Source: Mycobacterium sp. DL (GTDB lineage Bacteria > Actinomycetota > Actinomycetes > Mycobacteriales > Mycobacteriaceae). From it: a stretch of 64,000 nucleotides of DNA. Both the position numbers and the translations under genes were made by a program. Under the pieces are notes generated by a model. It made no database searches, was not told the DNA's origin, and saw only the letters and a list, made by a program, of their open reading frames with translations. The number at the start of each line of letters is the position of its first letter. Within the stretch, counting starts at the first letter, position 1. Shown piece after piece: positions 50,190-60,345 of this stretch. The stretch spans positions 3,100,001-3,164,000 of the forward strand of contig NZ_CP155796.1 in NCBI RefSeq assembly GCF_039729195.1, given 5' to 3'.

Positions 50190-50192
50190 CGG

Positions 50193-50681
50193 TCAGAGCT
50201 CGGCCAGTGCCGCCCCGAGACGCCCCCGGAGGTCTCCCCGCCCGAATCGATAGAGGGGACCGGCCCCGTCCGAGAGCACCAACCTCAACCGGGCCATTCC
50301 CAGCACGCCGACCGGCCAGTGCGAATCGAGTCGCCGGGCGGCCCTGTCGATGAGGTCTTCGGCGCCGAGGACGTTCGGGACGTTGAACCAGACCCGGGAC
50401 GACCACGAACCGCCCGGCTGCTGCGCCTCGCGTATCGCCCGGCGCAGCGACGCCGCGATGGCATGCCGTTCGGTTCTCGAGGCCAGGCGCGCACGGTGGA
50501 CGGACAGTGCACTGCCGGGTTCTGCGACGACTCCCACCGCGAGCAATCGGTCGTAGTCGCACGCTCGTATCCGGGCAATGAGTCGGGCGATCGGCGACGG
50601 CCGGGACTCCGGGGACCGCGCAGGTGCATGACGTGCGATGGCGAGTCGCAGTTCTTCGGGGGTGATGCTGTGATCAGCCAT
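50193..50681 (-). CDS. Unidentified helical protein divergent from the CGNR gene
   Basis: 162 residues from ATG 50681. The frame is open upstream to 50741, but that part crosses the promoter region. The sequence is rich in Arg, Ala and Leu, with helices EELRLAIARHAP, IARLIARIRACDYDRLLAVG and RLRLVLSDGAGPLY. No signal peptide or membrane segment. I do not recognise a family. Divergent arrangement with the CGNR zinc-finger gene, sharing an operator-like region, suggests common regulation. It is 3 bp from the convergent adhA stop. Confidence 0.55.
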   Translation of the reverse strand: MADHSITPEELRLAIARHAPARSPESRPSPIARLIARIRACDYDRLLAVGVVAEPGSALSVHRARLASRTERHAIAASLRRAIREAQQPGGSWSSRVWFNVPNVLGAEDLIDRAARRLDSHWPVGVLGMARLRLVLSDGAGPLYRFGRGDLRGRLGAALAEL

Positions 50682-50725
50682 GGTCTGACTCTCCGGGCGA
50701 CAGTGATAGTGACTGTTTAAAACGT

Positions 50726-50769
50726 TATACCGGTCATGCATGACCAGTCAACACGATATACCGGTCATG
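50726..50769. promoter_or_regulatory. Direct-repeat operator between divergent genes
   Basis: The 13-mer TATACCGGTCATG occurs at 50726-50738 and 50757-50769, 31 bp apart, or about three helical turns. The first copy runs into GGTCATGCATGACC (50732-50745), a perfect 14-bp palindrome. The arrangement suggests a dimeric regulator binding two sites, perhaps the CGNR protein itself. Confidence 0.7.
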
Positions 50770-50786
50770 AGTGTTACCCTGTCGAG

Positions 50787-51383
50787 ATGGGTCCTGTACC
50801 TCGGCCATGGCCGGGTGACGATGAGACGAAGCCCGCGCCGCCACCGCTACGGCGGATCCAGGCGTTGGTCAACACCGTCGAGCGGCCCGACGGCGCAGAC
50901 CGACTCGGCAACACCGAGGACGCACGGCCCTGGTTGATTCTCAACGAATTACTGGCACCGACGGCCCACGTGGGCGAACCCGACTTGGCGCTCGTCGTCG
51001 ACGTCCGCGAGGCGTTGCGGACCTTGCTCGTCGGCAATGCCGGCGGCCCGGCACCAACACCACGCCAGCTCGCCCCGTTGCAGCGGATCGCGGCCGCGGC
51101 GGCTGTGCACACCGCCGTCGATGCCGACGGCCGGGTTCAGCTGACAGTTTCCGGCGATGGTGTGCCCGAACGCCTGGCGGCACTGCTGCTGCCGATCCGC
51201 GATGCGCAGAAGGACGGAACCTGGTCGCTGCTCAAGGCGTGCGGCAACAACGAGTGCCAGTGGGCGTTCTACGACCTGTCGCGCAATCACGGGGGAACGT
51301 GGTGCGACATGTCGTCGTGTGGCAACAAACTCAAGAACCGGGAGTTCCGCGCGCGCAGAGCGAGAGCGCGCAATCGCACCTGA
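50787..51383 (+). CDS. CGNR zinc-finger, ABATE-domain putative regulator
   Basis: 198 residues from ATG 50787. The N-terminal ABATE-like (DUF1470) domain includes RRIQALVNTVERPDGADRL and LNELLAPTA. The C-terminal zinc finger reads CGNNEC, then CDMSSCGNK, the CGNR pattern with four Cys and a Lys in place of Arg. A basic tail (KNREFRARRARARNR) could contact DNA. CGNR proteins are thought to be stress-related transcription regulators with ligand-binding N-termini. It lies opposite the unknown 50193 gene and is preceded by the direct-repeat operator. The start is set by the first ATG after the operator. Confidence 0.8.
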   Translation: MGPVPRPWPGDDETKPAPPPLRRIQALVNTVERPDGADRLGNTEDARPWLILNELLAPTAHVGEPDLALVVDVREALRTLLVGNAGGPAPTPRQLAPLQRIAAAAAVHTAVDADGRVQLTVSGDGVPERLAALLLPIRDAQKDGTWSLLKACGNNECQWAFYDLSRNHGGTWCDMSSCGNKLKNREFRARRARARNRT

Positions 51384-51389
51384 TCCGCG

Positions 51390-52157
51390 TCAGGACAGGT
51401 GCCACACCATTGCGGCAGCCAGCGCACCCAGCCCGTTGAGCGACCAGTGCAGAGCGATGGGCGCGATCAAACTTCCGCTGCGACGGCGCAGCCAGGTGAA
51501 GACGAAACCGGCTGCGGCGGTTGCCAGTACGGCACCGACCACGCCGACCACGGTGCCGAAGACCCCGCCGCCCAGAATCTTCGTGAAGCCGACGTTGCTC
51601 GCGGTCAGCCCCATCGATGTCGCGATGTGCCAGAGTCCGAACAGCAGCGATCCGGCCGCTGCCACACCGCGCCAGCCCCACGCACGGTCGAGTGCTCCGT
51701 GCAGAACGCCGCGGAAAGCGAGTTCCTCCGGGATGACGGTCTGCAACGGGATGATGATCATCGACGCGATCAGCGCACCCGACAACGTCGCGTAGTTGTT
51801 GTTCAGGAACATCGGTCGCGTCCAGGGCAGCAGGGCGCCGATGGCGATCACCGTCGCGACGAGTGCCACCGCCGCGAGCGCGTAACCGGCACCTGATCTC
51901 CAGTGCTCGCGTCCGAGCCCGAGCTCCGTCCAGCCCAATCCCGTCGAGCGGACCAGGACCAGCAGCGCGACGGCCGCCGCGGGCACTGCAACGACGCTCG
52001 CCCACGGCGTGGTGAAGTGGGCCAGCACATTGGTCAGCACCAGGACCACAACCACGATCGCGATGTCGGCGTAGATCCGGAAGTGATGCAGCGCGGAGAG
52101 CTGAGCAACCAGCGGATGGGGCTCTGCAGCTGCGGCGGCCCCGCTGACGTCAGACAT
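51390..52157 (-). CDS. CPBP-family intramembrane metalloprotease (Rv1863c-like)
   Basis: 255 residues with about 6-7 hydrophobic segments. The protease motifs are IPEELAFRGVLHGAL (EExxxR), FGLWHIATS and LHWSLNG, matching the CAAX-protease and bacteriocin-processing (CPBP/Abi) family. Substrates are unknown. The same position is held by Rv1863c in M. tuberculosis. It is convergent with the CGNR gene, 6 bp apart. Confidence 0.85.
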   Translation of the reverse strand: MSDVSGAAAAAEPHPLVAQLSALHHFRIYADIAIVVVVLVLTNVLAHFTTPWASVVAVPAAAVALLVLVRSTGLGWTELGLGREHWRSGAGYALAAVALVATVIAIGALLPWTRPMFLNNNYATLSGALIASMIIIPLQTVIPEELAFRGVLHGALDRAWGWRGVAAAGSLLFGLWHIATSMGLTASNVGFTKILGGGVFGTVVGVVGAVLATAAAGFVFTWLRRRSGSLIAPIALHWSLNGLGALAAAMVWHLS

Positions 52158-52227
52158 ATCCGCTCAAGAGTACCGCCCGCGGCATCCTTGCAGTTCAGCT
52201 GTGGTTCACCTCACGGCGGTGCGCCGG

Positions 52228-54699
52228 TCACTCGTTGTCCCCGCCCGTGTCTGCTGCGCCCGCGGCCTGCCCGGGCGCTACTCCGGCTTCCGCGGCCGCC
52301 GGCCACACCCACTCCTTGACCTCGGGTATGTCGTCTCCGTGAGCGCGCGTGTACTCGCGGGCGGCGATTCGCTTGTCGGCCATCTCCTGGCGCAGCGTGG
52401 CACACCTCGACCCCAGCGCCGGCACCCGGTCGATGACGTCCATGACCAGGTGATAGCGGTCCAGATCGTTGAGCATCACCATGTCGAACGGCGTCGTCGT
52501 GGTGCCCTCCTCCTTGTACCCGCGGACATGCAGATTTCCATGGCCGGTGCGTCGGTAGGTGAGGCGGTGAATGAGCCAGGGGTAACCGTGGTAGGCGAAG
52601 ACGATCGGTTTGTCGGTCGTGAAGATCATGTCGAACTCCCGGCTCGACAGCCCGTGCGGATGCTCGGTGCTGTCCTGCAGTCGCATCAGATCGACGACGT
52701 TGACGAACCGGACCTTCAATTCCGGCAGACGGGTGCGCAGGATGTCGGCGGCTGCCAGCGCCTCCACGGTCGGTACGTCCCCGGCCGCCGCGATCACGAC
52801 ATCGGGATCGGTGCCCAGCACCTCGGTGCCCGCCCATTCCCAGATGCCCAGCCCGCGGGTGCAGTGTGCGATCGCCTGCTCCATGGTCAGGAAATTGGGC
52901 GCGGGCTGCTTGCCCGAGACGACGACGTTGACGTACTGCCGCGACCGCAGGCAGTGGTCGTAGGTCGACAGCAGCGTGTTGGCGTCCGGCGGAAGGTACA
53001 CCCGCACCACGTTGGCGCTCTTGTTGACGACGTGGTCGATGAACCCCGGGTCCTGATGGGAGAACCCGTTGTGATCCTGGCGCCAGACATGGCTCGACAG
53101 AAGGTAGTTCAAGCTCGCGATGGGGCGCCGCCATGGGATGTGGTCGGTGACCTTGAGCCATTTGGCGTGCTGGTTGAACATCGAGTCGATGATGTGGATG
53201 AACGCCTCGTAGCAGTTGAACAGGCCGTGCCTGCCGGTCAGTAGATAGCCCTCCAGCCAGCCCTGGCACTGATGTTCGGACAGCATCTCCACCACCCGGC
53301 CGGCGCGGGCCAGGTGCTCGTCGACCTCGGGTCCGAGAAGTTCGGCGTTCCACTGTTTGTCGGTGGCCTCGAAGACCGCCTGCAACCGGTTGGACGCCGT
53401 CTCGTCGGGTCCGAAGATTCGGAAGTTGTCGGGGTTGCGTCTGATCACTTCGGTGAGCCATCCGCCCAGCACCCGGGTGGCCTCGGAGACCGAGGCGCCC
53501 GGGGCAGGCACGTCCACCGCGAAGTCCCGGAAGTCCGGCAGCCGCAGGTCCTTGAGCAGCAGACCACCGTTGGTGTGGGGGTTGTCGCTCATCCTGAGCT
53601 GACCCTGCGGGGCCAACTCGGCGATATCGGGGAGCAACGTGCCGTCGGCGTCGAACAGTTCGTCGGCCCGGTAGCCGGCAAGCCAGTCGGAGAGCACCTG
53701 GAGGTGCTCGGCGGTGTCCCGGGCGTTGGCCAGCGGTACCTGATGTGCGCGCCAGGAACCCGTCGTCTTCTTGCCGTCGATGTAGTCGGGTCCTGTCCAG
53801 CCCTTCGGCGTGCGGAACACGATCATCGGCCAGGCAGGTCTGGACTCGTCACCCGCGGCCGCCCGGGCTTTGATCGCCGCGATCTCCTCGAGCACATCGT
53901 CGAGCAGTGCTGCAAACCGGCGGTGGGCATCGGCATGATCGGCGGCCGCCTCGTCGGGCACCTCGAAGAAGTACGGATTGTGCCCGTAGCCGATCATCAG
54001 GCTTCGCAGCTCATCGGCCGGAATACGCGCCAGCACAGTCGGATTGGCGATCTTGTAGCCGTTGAGGTGAAGGATCGGCAGCACCACACCGTCCGCGACA
54101 GGATTCGCCAGCTTGCTGGAATGCCAGCCGGTGGCCAGCGCCCCGGTCTCCGCCTCTCCGTCGCCGATCACGGTGGCCACCAGCAGATCGGGGTTGTCGA
54201 AGGCGGCACCGTAGGCGTGCGACAGGGCGTAGCCGAGTTCACCACCCTCGTGGATCGATCCCGGGGTCTCCGGGGCCACATGCGACGGGATGCCGCCGGG
54301 AAACGAGAACTGCCGGAACAGTCTGCGCATCCCCTCGGCGTCTTCGGTGATGTCGGGGTAGACCTCGCTGTAGGTGCCGTCGAGATAGGCGTTGGCCACC
54401 AGTCCGGGTCCGCCGTGTCCCGGCCCGGTGAGATAGATGGTGGACTGCGACCGCTGCTTGATCGCCCGATTCAGATGGGCGTAGAGGAAGTTCAGGCCGG
54501 GCGTGGTGCCCCAGTGCCCCAGCAGACGCGGTTTCACATCCTCCCGGGTCAGGGGAGTCCGCAGCAACGGGTTGTCCAGCAGGTATATCTGCCCGACGGA
54601 AAGGTAGTTCGCCGCGCGCCACCATCGGTCGATCTGTCCGACCGCTTCCTCGCTCAGCGGGCTCCGGTCGACGGACTTCCATGCGGTCGAGGCAGTCAT
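52228..54699 (-). CDS. xfp: Phosphoketolase (xylulose-5-phosphate/fructose-6-phosphate)
   Basis: 823 residues. The N-terminal ThDP domain has [40 protein letters not shown] and the ThDP motif [10 protein letters not shown]. The later part has [21 protein letters not shown] and [16 protein letters not shown]. It splits xylulose-5-P or fructose-6-P with phosphate into acetyl-phosphate and an aldose phosphate. ATG 54699 is used; an in-frame ATG at 54711 is possible. No acetate kinase is adjacent. Together with gnd1 it could send pentose phosphates to acetyl-CoA. It is divergent from the CoA-transferase gene. In M. tuberculosis nothing of the sort lies here as I recall. Confidence 0.9.
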   Translation of the reverse strand: MTASTAWKSVDRSPLSEEAVGQIDRWWRAANYLSVGQIYLLDNPLLRTPLTREDVKPRLLGHWGTTPGLNFLYAHLNRAIKQRSQSTIYLTGPGHGGPGLVANAYLDGTYSEVYPDITEDAEGMRRLFRQFSFPGGIPSHVAPETPGSIHEGGELGYALSHAYGAAFDNPDLLVATVIGDGEAETGALATGWHSSKLANPVADGVVLPILHLNGYKIANPTVLARIPADELRSLMIGYGHNPYFFEVPDEAAADHADAHRRFAALLDDVLEEIAAIKARAAAGDESRPAWPMIVFRTPKGWTGPDYIDGKKTTGSWRAHQVPLANARDTAEHLQVLSDWLAGYRADELFDADGTLLPDIAELAPQGQLRMSDNPHTNGGLLLKDLRLPDFRDFAVDVPAPGASVSEATRVLGGWLTEVIRRNPDNFRIFGPDETASNRLQAVFEATDKQWNAELLGPEVDEHLARAGRVVEMLSEHQCQGWLEGYLLTGRHGLFNCYEAFIHIIDSMFNQHAKWLKVTDHIPWRRPIASLNYLLSSHVWRQDHNGFSHQDPGFIDHVVNKSANVVRVYLPPDANTLLSTYDHCLRSRQYVNVVVSGKQPAPNFLTMEQAIAHCTRGLGIWEWAGTEVLGTDPDVVIAAAGDVPTVEALAAADILRTRLPELKVRFVNVVDLMRLQDSTEHPHGLSSREFDMIFTTDKPIVFAYHGYPWLIHRLTYRRTGHGNLHVRGYKEEGTTTTPFDMVMLNDLDRYHLVMDVIDRVPALGSRCATLRQEMADKRIAAREYTRAHGDDIPEVKEWVWPAAAEAGVAPGQAAGAADTGGDNE

Positions 54700-54819
54700 G
54701 TCTCCATCCAACTCTGCATCGGGGTGTGGTCCAACCCGTACCCGATGGCCCGGACGTTAATCTTCTGCGCATCGTTATGGTGGGCAGTCACCGACGGCGG
54801 CAGAAGGGCAGGACGGTGA

Positions 54820-57186
54820 ATGGGTGAGGAACCGTTGCTGGCCGCTGTGCGGGTGCTCGATCTGGCTTCGGGAGCGGGCGACGGCGTCAGCAGGATCCTG
54901 GCCGACCTCGGCGCCGAGGTGCTCAAGATCGAACAGCCCGGTGAAAGTTCAGTTCGGCGCGCAGCCCCCAGTGTCGCCGGCGTCGGTATCACGTTCTTGT
55001 TGAACAACGCCAACAAGCGCTGCGCGCAACTGGACCCGGATCGCCCGGACGACTGCCGGCGCCTGATCTCGCTGGCGGGCAGTGCCGATATCGTGATCGA
55101 TTCCGGAACTGTCAGCGGCACAGCGGCATTCGGCACATCGTGCAGGGCCCTGTCCGAGGAGTTCGGACATCTGGTCACCCTGTCGGTCACCGACTTCGGC
55201 ACTACGGGGCCCCACGCATCCTGGTGTGCCACCGACGCGGTGTTCTATGCGCTGTCGTCGGCTCTGTCACGGACCGGGCCGACATCCGGCACCCCGGTGC
55301 TGCCACCCGACGGTGTCGCGTCCGCCACCGCGGCGGTGCAGGCGGCATGGGCGGTGCTGGCGGCGTACTTCCATCGATTGCGCAGCGGCACCGGTGATTT
55401 CATCGACTTCTCCCGATTCGAGGCCGTGGTTCAGGCTCTCGACCCGCCCTTCGGATCCGAGGGGCAGGCGGCCGTCGGCCTGCGTGCCACCACGGAACTG
55501 TGGCGTGGCCGCCCGCGCAACCAGCAGATCTACCCCATCTTCGAGTGCAGCGACGGCTTCGTCCGGATCTGCCTGCTGTCTGCCCGGCAGTGGCGGGGGA
55601 TGAGGGCTTGGCTGGGTGAGCCCGCGCAGTTCGCAGGCCCCGAATTCGACACCATCGCCGCACGGTACGCCGCCTCCGGTGAACTCAACGCCGCCATCGC
55701 CGAACTGTTCGCACCGGAGACGATGGCCGATCTGGTCACGCAGGGCCAGGCGCGCGGGGTGCCGATCGCGGCAGTGCTGACGCCCACAGAAGCGTTGTCG
55801 GCAGAGCACTTTCGCAGCGTGGGAGCGTTGTCCGAGGCCACCCTGGCCCCCGACGTCACGGTGACCGTGCCGGTCGGTCCGCTGGTGGTCGACGGACACC
55901 ACCACGGGTACCGGCACGCGGCGCCGCCCGCAGGCACCGACGAGCCCGAATGGTCGGTACCCCGGCCGTCACCCTCGCCGGCAGGGGATTCCTGGCACCC
56001 GTCGCGCCCGTTCGACGGCATCAGGATCCTCGACCTCGGAGTGATCGTCGCCGGCGGTGAATTGGGCCGGTTGTTCGCCGATCTGGGTGCCGAGGTCATC
56101 AAGGTCGAGAGTCCGGTCTATCCCGACGGACTTCGGCAGGCCCCGCCGGGCAGGCCGATGAGCCGATCCTGGGCTCTGACCCACCGCAACGAGTACAGCC
56201 TCGGCCTGGATCTGCGGCACCGGTCCGGCGCCGAACTGTTCGGTCGACTGGTCGAGGGCGCCGACGCGGTGTTCGCGAACTTCAAGCCCGGGACGCTGGC
56301 CGCGCTGGGGTTCTCCTACGACCGGCTTCGGGCGCTGAACCCCGCCATCGTGCTTGCCGAGAGCAGCGCATTCGGCGATCGCGGGCCGTGGAGTGCACAG
56401 ATGGGCTACGGCCCACTCGTGCGGGCCTCCACCGGCATCACCCGGTTGTGGACATCCCGCGACGCCGAACCCGACACGTTCTACGACGCGACCACGATCT
56501 TTCCGGACCATGTCGTCGGCAGACTCACTGCGATCGCCGCTGTGGGAGCGCTGATCCGTCGCACGCGCACCGGCGCCGGTGCTCACGTGCACATCTCACA
56601 GGCCGAAGCCGCCATCAATCAGCTCGCGGGCGCGTATGTGACCGAGTCTGCCGCAGCCGCGGGGATCTCCGTGGTGGGGGACGAGACGATTCACGCGGTC
56701 TGCCCGTGCGCCGGCGACGACGAATGGTGCGTCATCTCGATACCGGACGCGCAGCGCGGGACTGTCGCGGGGCTGATGGGTGACACCGACCTGCCCGGGG
56801 ACCGCGCCGAGGTGATCACTGCACTGTCACGGTGGACAGCGAACCGGGACAAGCACGAGGTCGCGGCTCGACTCCAGGGTCTCGGCGTCGCCGCCGCGCC
56901 GATGAATCGGGCGGCCGACGTCGCCGCGGACCCGCAGATCATCTCCAGGCGACTACTCACCGATATGGTGCATCCGCTGCTGGATACACCGATCCCGTCG
57001 GAGACCGGCCCGGCACCGTATGTCGGCATACCGCGGTCGGAGTTGCGTCCCGCGCCCATGCCCGGCGAACACACCAGGATGGTCTGCCAGAAGGCCCTCG
57101 GGCTCAGCGCCGCACAGATCGACGGGCTGATCGCCGACGGCGCGCTGTTCACCTACGAGAATCAGAGCGAGAAAGGTCTTCCATGA
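54820..57186 (+). CDS. Two-domain class III CoA-transferase (CaiB/BaiF-like, Rv1866-like)
   Basis: 788 residues, twice the usual length of a CaiB/BaiF CoA-transferase. The first half (about 1-370) has VRVLDLASGAGDGVSRILADLGAEVLKIEQPG but a less regular core, while the second half (about 395-788) opens FDGIRILDLGVIVAGGELGRLFADLGAEVIKVE and keeps FYDATTIFPDHVVG with the likely catalytic Asp. These enzymes move CoA between acyl acids. The family also includes racemases. It is the Rv1866 arrangement. The stop overlaps the next gene by 4 bp (ATGA). Substrate unknown; the neighbouring thiolase-like protein suggests one CoA pathway. Confidence 0.85.
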   Translation: MGEEPLLAAVRVLDLASGAGDGVSRILADLGAEVLKIEQPGESSVRRAAPSVAGVGITFLLNNANKRCAQLDPDRPDDCRRLISLAGSADIVIDSGTVSGTAAFGTSCRALSEEFGHLVTLSVTDFGTTGPHASWCATDAVFYALSSALSRTGPTSGTPVLPPDGVASATAAVQAAWAVLAAYFHRLRSGTGDFIDFSRFEAVVQALDPPFGSEGQAAVGLRATTELWRGRPRNQQIYPIFECSDGFVRICLLSARQWRGMRAWLGEPAQFAGPEFDTIAARYAASGELNAAIAELFAPETMADLVTQGQARGVPIAAVLTPTEALSAEHFRSVGALSEATLAPDVTVTVPVGPLVVDGHHHGYRHAAPPAGTDEPEWSVPRPSPSPAGDSWHPSRPFDGIRILDLGVIVAGGELGRLFADLGAEVIKVESPVYPDGLRQAPPGRPMSRSWALTHRNEYSLGLDLRHRSGAELFGRLVEGADAVFANFKPGTLAALGFSYDRLRALNPAIVLAESSAFGDRGPWSAQMGYGPLVRASTGITRLWTSRDAEPDTFYDATTIFPDHVVGRLTAIAAVGALIRRTRTGAGAHVHISQAEAAINQLAGAYVTESAAAAGISVVGDETIHAVCPCAGDDEWCVISIPDAQRGTVAGLMGDTDLPGDRAEVITALSRWTANRDKHEVAARLQGLGVAAAPMNRAADVAADPQIISRRLLTDMVHPLLDTPIPSETGPAPYVGIPRSELRPAPMPGEHTRMVCQKALGLSAAQIDGLIADGALFTYENQSEKGLP

Positions 57187-58658
57187 CACTGGACCCCAGG
57201 ACACCGGTGCTCGTCGGCTACGGTCAGATCAATCAGCACACCGAGGATCCCAGCGTCGAACCCATCGACTTGATGGTGCAGGCGGCGCGCGCTGCGGCCG
57301 ACCCGCGGGTGCTCGAAGCGGTCGACTCGGTGCGCATCGTCAATCTGCTGTCGTGGCGGTACCGTGACCCGGGACTGCTTCTTGCACAACGCATTCGGGC
57401 GAACGGGGCGGAGACACGCAACACCGGCGTCGGCGGCAACGTACCCCAGACGCTGGTCAACCTCGCCTGTCTGGACATCCAGCAGGGCCGGGCCGACGTC
57501 GTGCTGATCGCCGGCGCGGAGACCTGGCGCACGAGGAGCCGACTCCGCGCCGCCGGGAAGAAGCCGGACTGGACGCAGCAGGACGATTCGGTTCCACTGG
57601 CGCCGGGATCCGATGAGGGAGTCCCGATGGCCGGGCCCGCGGAACTCCGCATCAACCTCGATCGACCGGCTTACGTCTACCCGATGTTCGAACAGGCGGT
57701 GCGGATCGCCGCCGGTGAGACGCCCGATGACCACCGGCGCCGGATCGGTGAGCTGTGGGCGCAATTCAGCGCGGTCGCCGCAACCAACCCGCATGCCTGG
57801 AACCGCGAAGCGCTGACGGCGGAACAGATATGGCAGCCTTCGCCGAGCAACCGGATGATCAGCTGGCCGTACACCAAGCTGATGAACTCCAACAACATGG
57901 TCGACCAGGGCGCGGTGCTGGTCCTCGCCTCGGCAGAGAAGGCCACACATCTCCAGATCGCCTCAGATGGTTGGGTTTTCCCGTACGCGGGCGCCGATTC
58001 GCATGACACCTATGCGATCGGCGAGCGAGCCGAGTTCCACACCTCACCGGCGATCAGGATCGCCGGTGCGCGGGCCCTGGAGCTCGCCGGAACCACCATC
58101 GACGACATCGAGCTCGTCGACGTCTACTCCTGTTTTCCGTCCGCGGTCCAGGTCGCGGCCGGAGAACTCGGATTGCCGGTCGGGGATCCGGGCCGCCCGC
58201 TGACCGTCACAGGTGGACTCACCTTCGCGGGCGGACCGTGGAACAACTATGTCAGCCACTCGATCGCCACGATGGCCGAGCAACTCGTCGCGCAACCCGG
58301 CACCCGCGGGTTGATCACCGCCAACGGCGGATACCTCACCAAACACAGTTTCGGCGTCTACGGAACCCAACCCCCGGAGCATGAGTTCCGATGGGAGGAT
58401 GTCCAACCCGCGGTCGACCGGGAACCCACCCGAACCGCGCTGGTGGATTGGTCCGGGGTGGGCACCGTCGAGTCATGGACCACGCCCGTCGACCGGGACG
58501 GGCGGCCCGAGAAGGCTTTTCTGGCTGTCCGCACACCCGAGGACGCCCGGGTGCTCGCAGTCATCACCGACGCGGACGGCGCCTCGGCGACCGTGCGTGA
58601 CGACATCGCGGGTGCGTCGGTCCGGGTTCACCCCGACGGGACGGCCTCGCTCACGTAG
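57183..58658 (+). CDS. Thiolase-like acetyl-CoA acetyltransferase-family protein (Rv1867-like)
   Basis: 491 residues from ATG 57183, overlapping the CoA-transferase stop by 4 bp, with AAAGG upstream. The thiolase fold is suggested by LVGYGQINQHTEDPS, QTLVNLACLDIQQGRADVVLIAGAETW and VDVYSCFPSAVQVAAGELGLPV. It lacks the clear CAGG and CGG cysteine motifs of ordinary thiolases, with the equivalent positions reading NVPQTLVNLAC and GGYLTKHSF. It may be an acyl-CoA-binding or condensing enzyme of the SCP2-like thiolase group. The pair with the CoA-transferase mirrors Rv1866-Rv1867. Confidence 0.8.
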   Translation: MTLDPRTPVLVGYGQINQHTEDPSVEPIDLMVQAARAAADPRVLEAVDSVRIVNLLSWRYRDPGLLLAQRIRANGAETRNTGVGGNVPQTLVNLACLDIQQGRADVVLIAGAETWRTRSRLRAAGKKPDWTQQDDSVPLAPGSDEGVPMAGPAELRINLDRPAYVYPMFEQAVRIAAGETPDDHRRRIGELWAQFSAVAATNPHAWNREALTAEQIWQPSPSNRMISWPYTKLMNSNNMVDQGAVLVLASAEKATHLQIASDGWVFPYAGADSHDTYAIGERAEFHTSPAIRIAGARALELAGTTIDDIELVDVYSCFPSAVQVAAGELGLPVGDPGRPLTVTGGLTFAGGPWNNYVSHSIATMAEQLVAQPGTRGLITANGGYLTKHSFGVYGTQPPEHEFRWEDVQPAVDREPTRTALVDWSGVGTVESWTTPVDRDGRPEKAFLAVRTPEDARVLAVITDADGASATVRDDIAGASVRVHPDGTASLT

Positions 58659-58667
58659 CGCTGCCGG

Positions 58668-59666
58668 TCACAGCAGCCCGAGCGCGGCCACCGCGTCACG
58701 TTCGGCGCGCAGTTCGGCGACCGAGGCGTCGATACGGGAGCGGGAGAACGCATTGACGTCCAGGCCCTCGACGATCTCCCAACGTCCACCGACGGAGCGA
58801 CACGGGAACGAACACACCAGGCCCTCGTCGATGCCGTAGGCGCCGGGGGAGGGTAACGCCACCGAGGTCCAGTCGCCGTCGGGAGTCCCGTGTATCCAGT
58901 CGTCGATGTGGTCGATCGCACCGTTGGCCGCTGACGCCGCCGAACTCGCACCGCGTGCCTCGATGATCGCGGTGCCCCGACGCGCGACCGTCGGGATGAA
59001 ATCATCAGTGAGCCAACGAGTGTCAGCCGCATAGTCAGCTCCGGACCGGCCACCCACGACAGCGTGGAAGACGTCCGGATACTGCGTGGGTGAGTGGTTG
59101 CCCCAGATGGTCATCTTGCTGATGTCGGAAACCGGCACATCCGCGTGGCGGGCCATCGCCGCGATCGCGCGGTTGTGGTCCAGGCGGGTCAACGCCGTGA
59201 ATCGCTCACCGGGAATCTCGGGGGCGTGGGCGGCGGCCACCATCGTGTTGGTGTTGGCCGGGTTACCGACGACCAGCACCCTGACGTCAGCACCGGCTCC
59301 GGCGTTGAGCGCCTTTCCCGCGGTGGCGAAGATCTGCGCGTTGGCTTCGAGCAGGTCGGCGCGCTCCATTCCTTTGGTGCGCGGTTTCGCGCCGATCAGC
59401 AGGGCGACGTCCACCCCGTCGAATCCTTTGACCGGATCATCAAATACCTCGGTGCCGGCCAGCAGCGGGAACGCACCGTCGTCGAGTTCCATCACCACAC
59501 CCTCGGCGGCGCGCACCGCACCGGGCAGCTCCAACAACCTCAGCACAACCGGAGTGTCGTGCCCCAACATCGCTCCGGCAGCGATGCGGAACAGGGCGGC
59601 GTAGCCGATCTGGCCTGCAGCGCCGGTAACAGCGACGGTGACCGGCGTCGGTGACTGTGCTGACAT
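58668..59666 (-). CDS. mdh: Malate dehydrogenase
   Basis: 332 residues from ATG 59666, the family start; the frame stays open to 60008 but overlaps the next gene. The dinucleotide motif is [11 protein letters not shown], followed by [13 protein letters not shown], the substrate-Arg loop LTRLDHNRA and the proton-relay His in [12 protein letters not shown]. It interconverts malate and oxaloacetate in the TCA cycle and completes the glyoxylate route that glcB starts. It is cytosolic. The HhH gene ends 11 bp upstream. Confidence 0.95.
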   Translation of the reverse strand: MSAQSPTPVTVAVTGAAGQIGYAALFRIAAGAMLGHDTPVVLRLLELPGAVRAAEGVVMELDDGAFPLLAGTEVFDDPVKGFDGVDVALLIGAKPRTKGMERADLLEANAQIFATAGKALNAGAGADVRVLVVGNPANTNTMVAAAHAPEIPGERFTALTRLDHNRAIAAMARHADVPVSDISKMTIWGNHSPTQYPDVFHAVVGGRSGADYAADTRWLTDDFIPTVARRGTAIIEARGASSAASAANGAIDHIDDWIHGTPDGDWTSVALPSPGAYGIDEGLVCSFPCRSVGGRWEIVEGLDVNAFSRSRIDASVAELRAERDAVAALGLL

Positions 59667-59676
59667 GGGCCCCACC

Positions 59677-60309
59677 CTAGGCCGCGACCTTCTCCCGGAG
59701 CCGAGTGTCCAGCGAAATCCGCACCAGCGCCGCCGCCAGCCGAGCGCACCCGGTGCCGCCCAGCTCGGCCAGCTTGTCGGCCTCACCCGGCAGGCCGAGC
59801 TGCGTCGCGGCGCGGGTGGCCCGCTCGTCGAAGTGCGGGCGCACCCATGTCCAGACGTCCTGAACTTCGCGCAGGAAGATGTCGGCGCCGGTGTCACCGA
59901 TGCCCTTGAACTCCTTGAGAAGCTTTGTGGCCTGCGCGACGTCGTGGCCGGACCGCGAAGCCAGACTCCGCAGATCTCCGTCGTAGTCGTCCCGAACCGC
60001 GGTCGCAATGTCGACCAGACGAGTGGCCGAGCTCTCGTCGTAGCGCGCGTAGCCCGCCCGCCCGAAGGCCTCGATCATCGTCGCGCGGTCGGCCTCGAGC
60101 ACGGTGGCGGGAGTGCGCAGCTTCTCGGCGAAAAGCTCGTGCGCGGCACGTGTCGCGGTCGTGGCATCGATCGGCTTGCTGGCGAGCATGCACAGCACCA
60201 GCAGTTCGAACAGCGGCATCGGCTTGTCGTCGAGCCGGATGCCGGCTTCTTCGGCGTATGTCTCACCGGCAGCCTCGAGGAGGCGGCGGGTGGTGTCCTG
60301 ATAGCCCAT
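59677..60309 (-). CDS. HhH-GPD-like endonuclease-fold protein
   Basis: About 210 residues. The middle segment [24 protein letters not shown] is a helix-hairpin-helix with the GxGxxGA and Leu-Arg-Glu pattern of base-excision glycosylases; the catalytic Lys/Asp of EndoIII is not clear in the sequence. No FeS cysteines (four-Cys cluster) are visible. It may be a DNA-binding repair protein. ATG 60309 or GTG 60315 are possible starts, and it lies 11 bp upstream of mdh on the same strand. Confidence 0.65.
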   Translation of the reverse strand: MGYQDTTRRLLEAAGETYAEEAGIRLDDKPMPLFELLVLCMLASKPIDATTATRAAHELFAEKLRTPATVLEADRATMIEAFGRAGYARYDESSATRLVDIATAVRDDYDGDLRSLASRSGHDVAQATKLLKEFKGIGDTGADIFLREVQDVWTWVRPHFDERATRAATQLGLPGEADKLAELGGTGCARLAAALVRISLDTRLREKVAA

Positions 60310-60345
60310 GGCCACCGTCTACCCGGGTGCCGGCGTGCCGAATCG

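Noticed and set aside
53272..54819. 515-codon plus-strand ORF antisense to phosphoketolase
   Set aside because: High-GC shadow frame; no family motifs, and the opposite strand is a clear enzyme.
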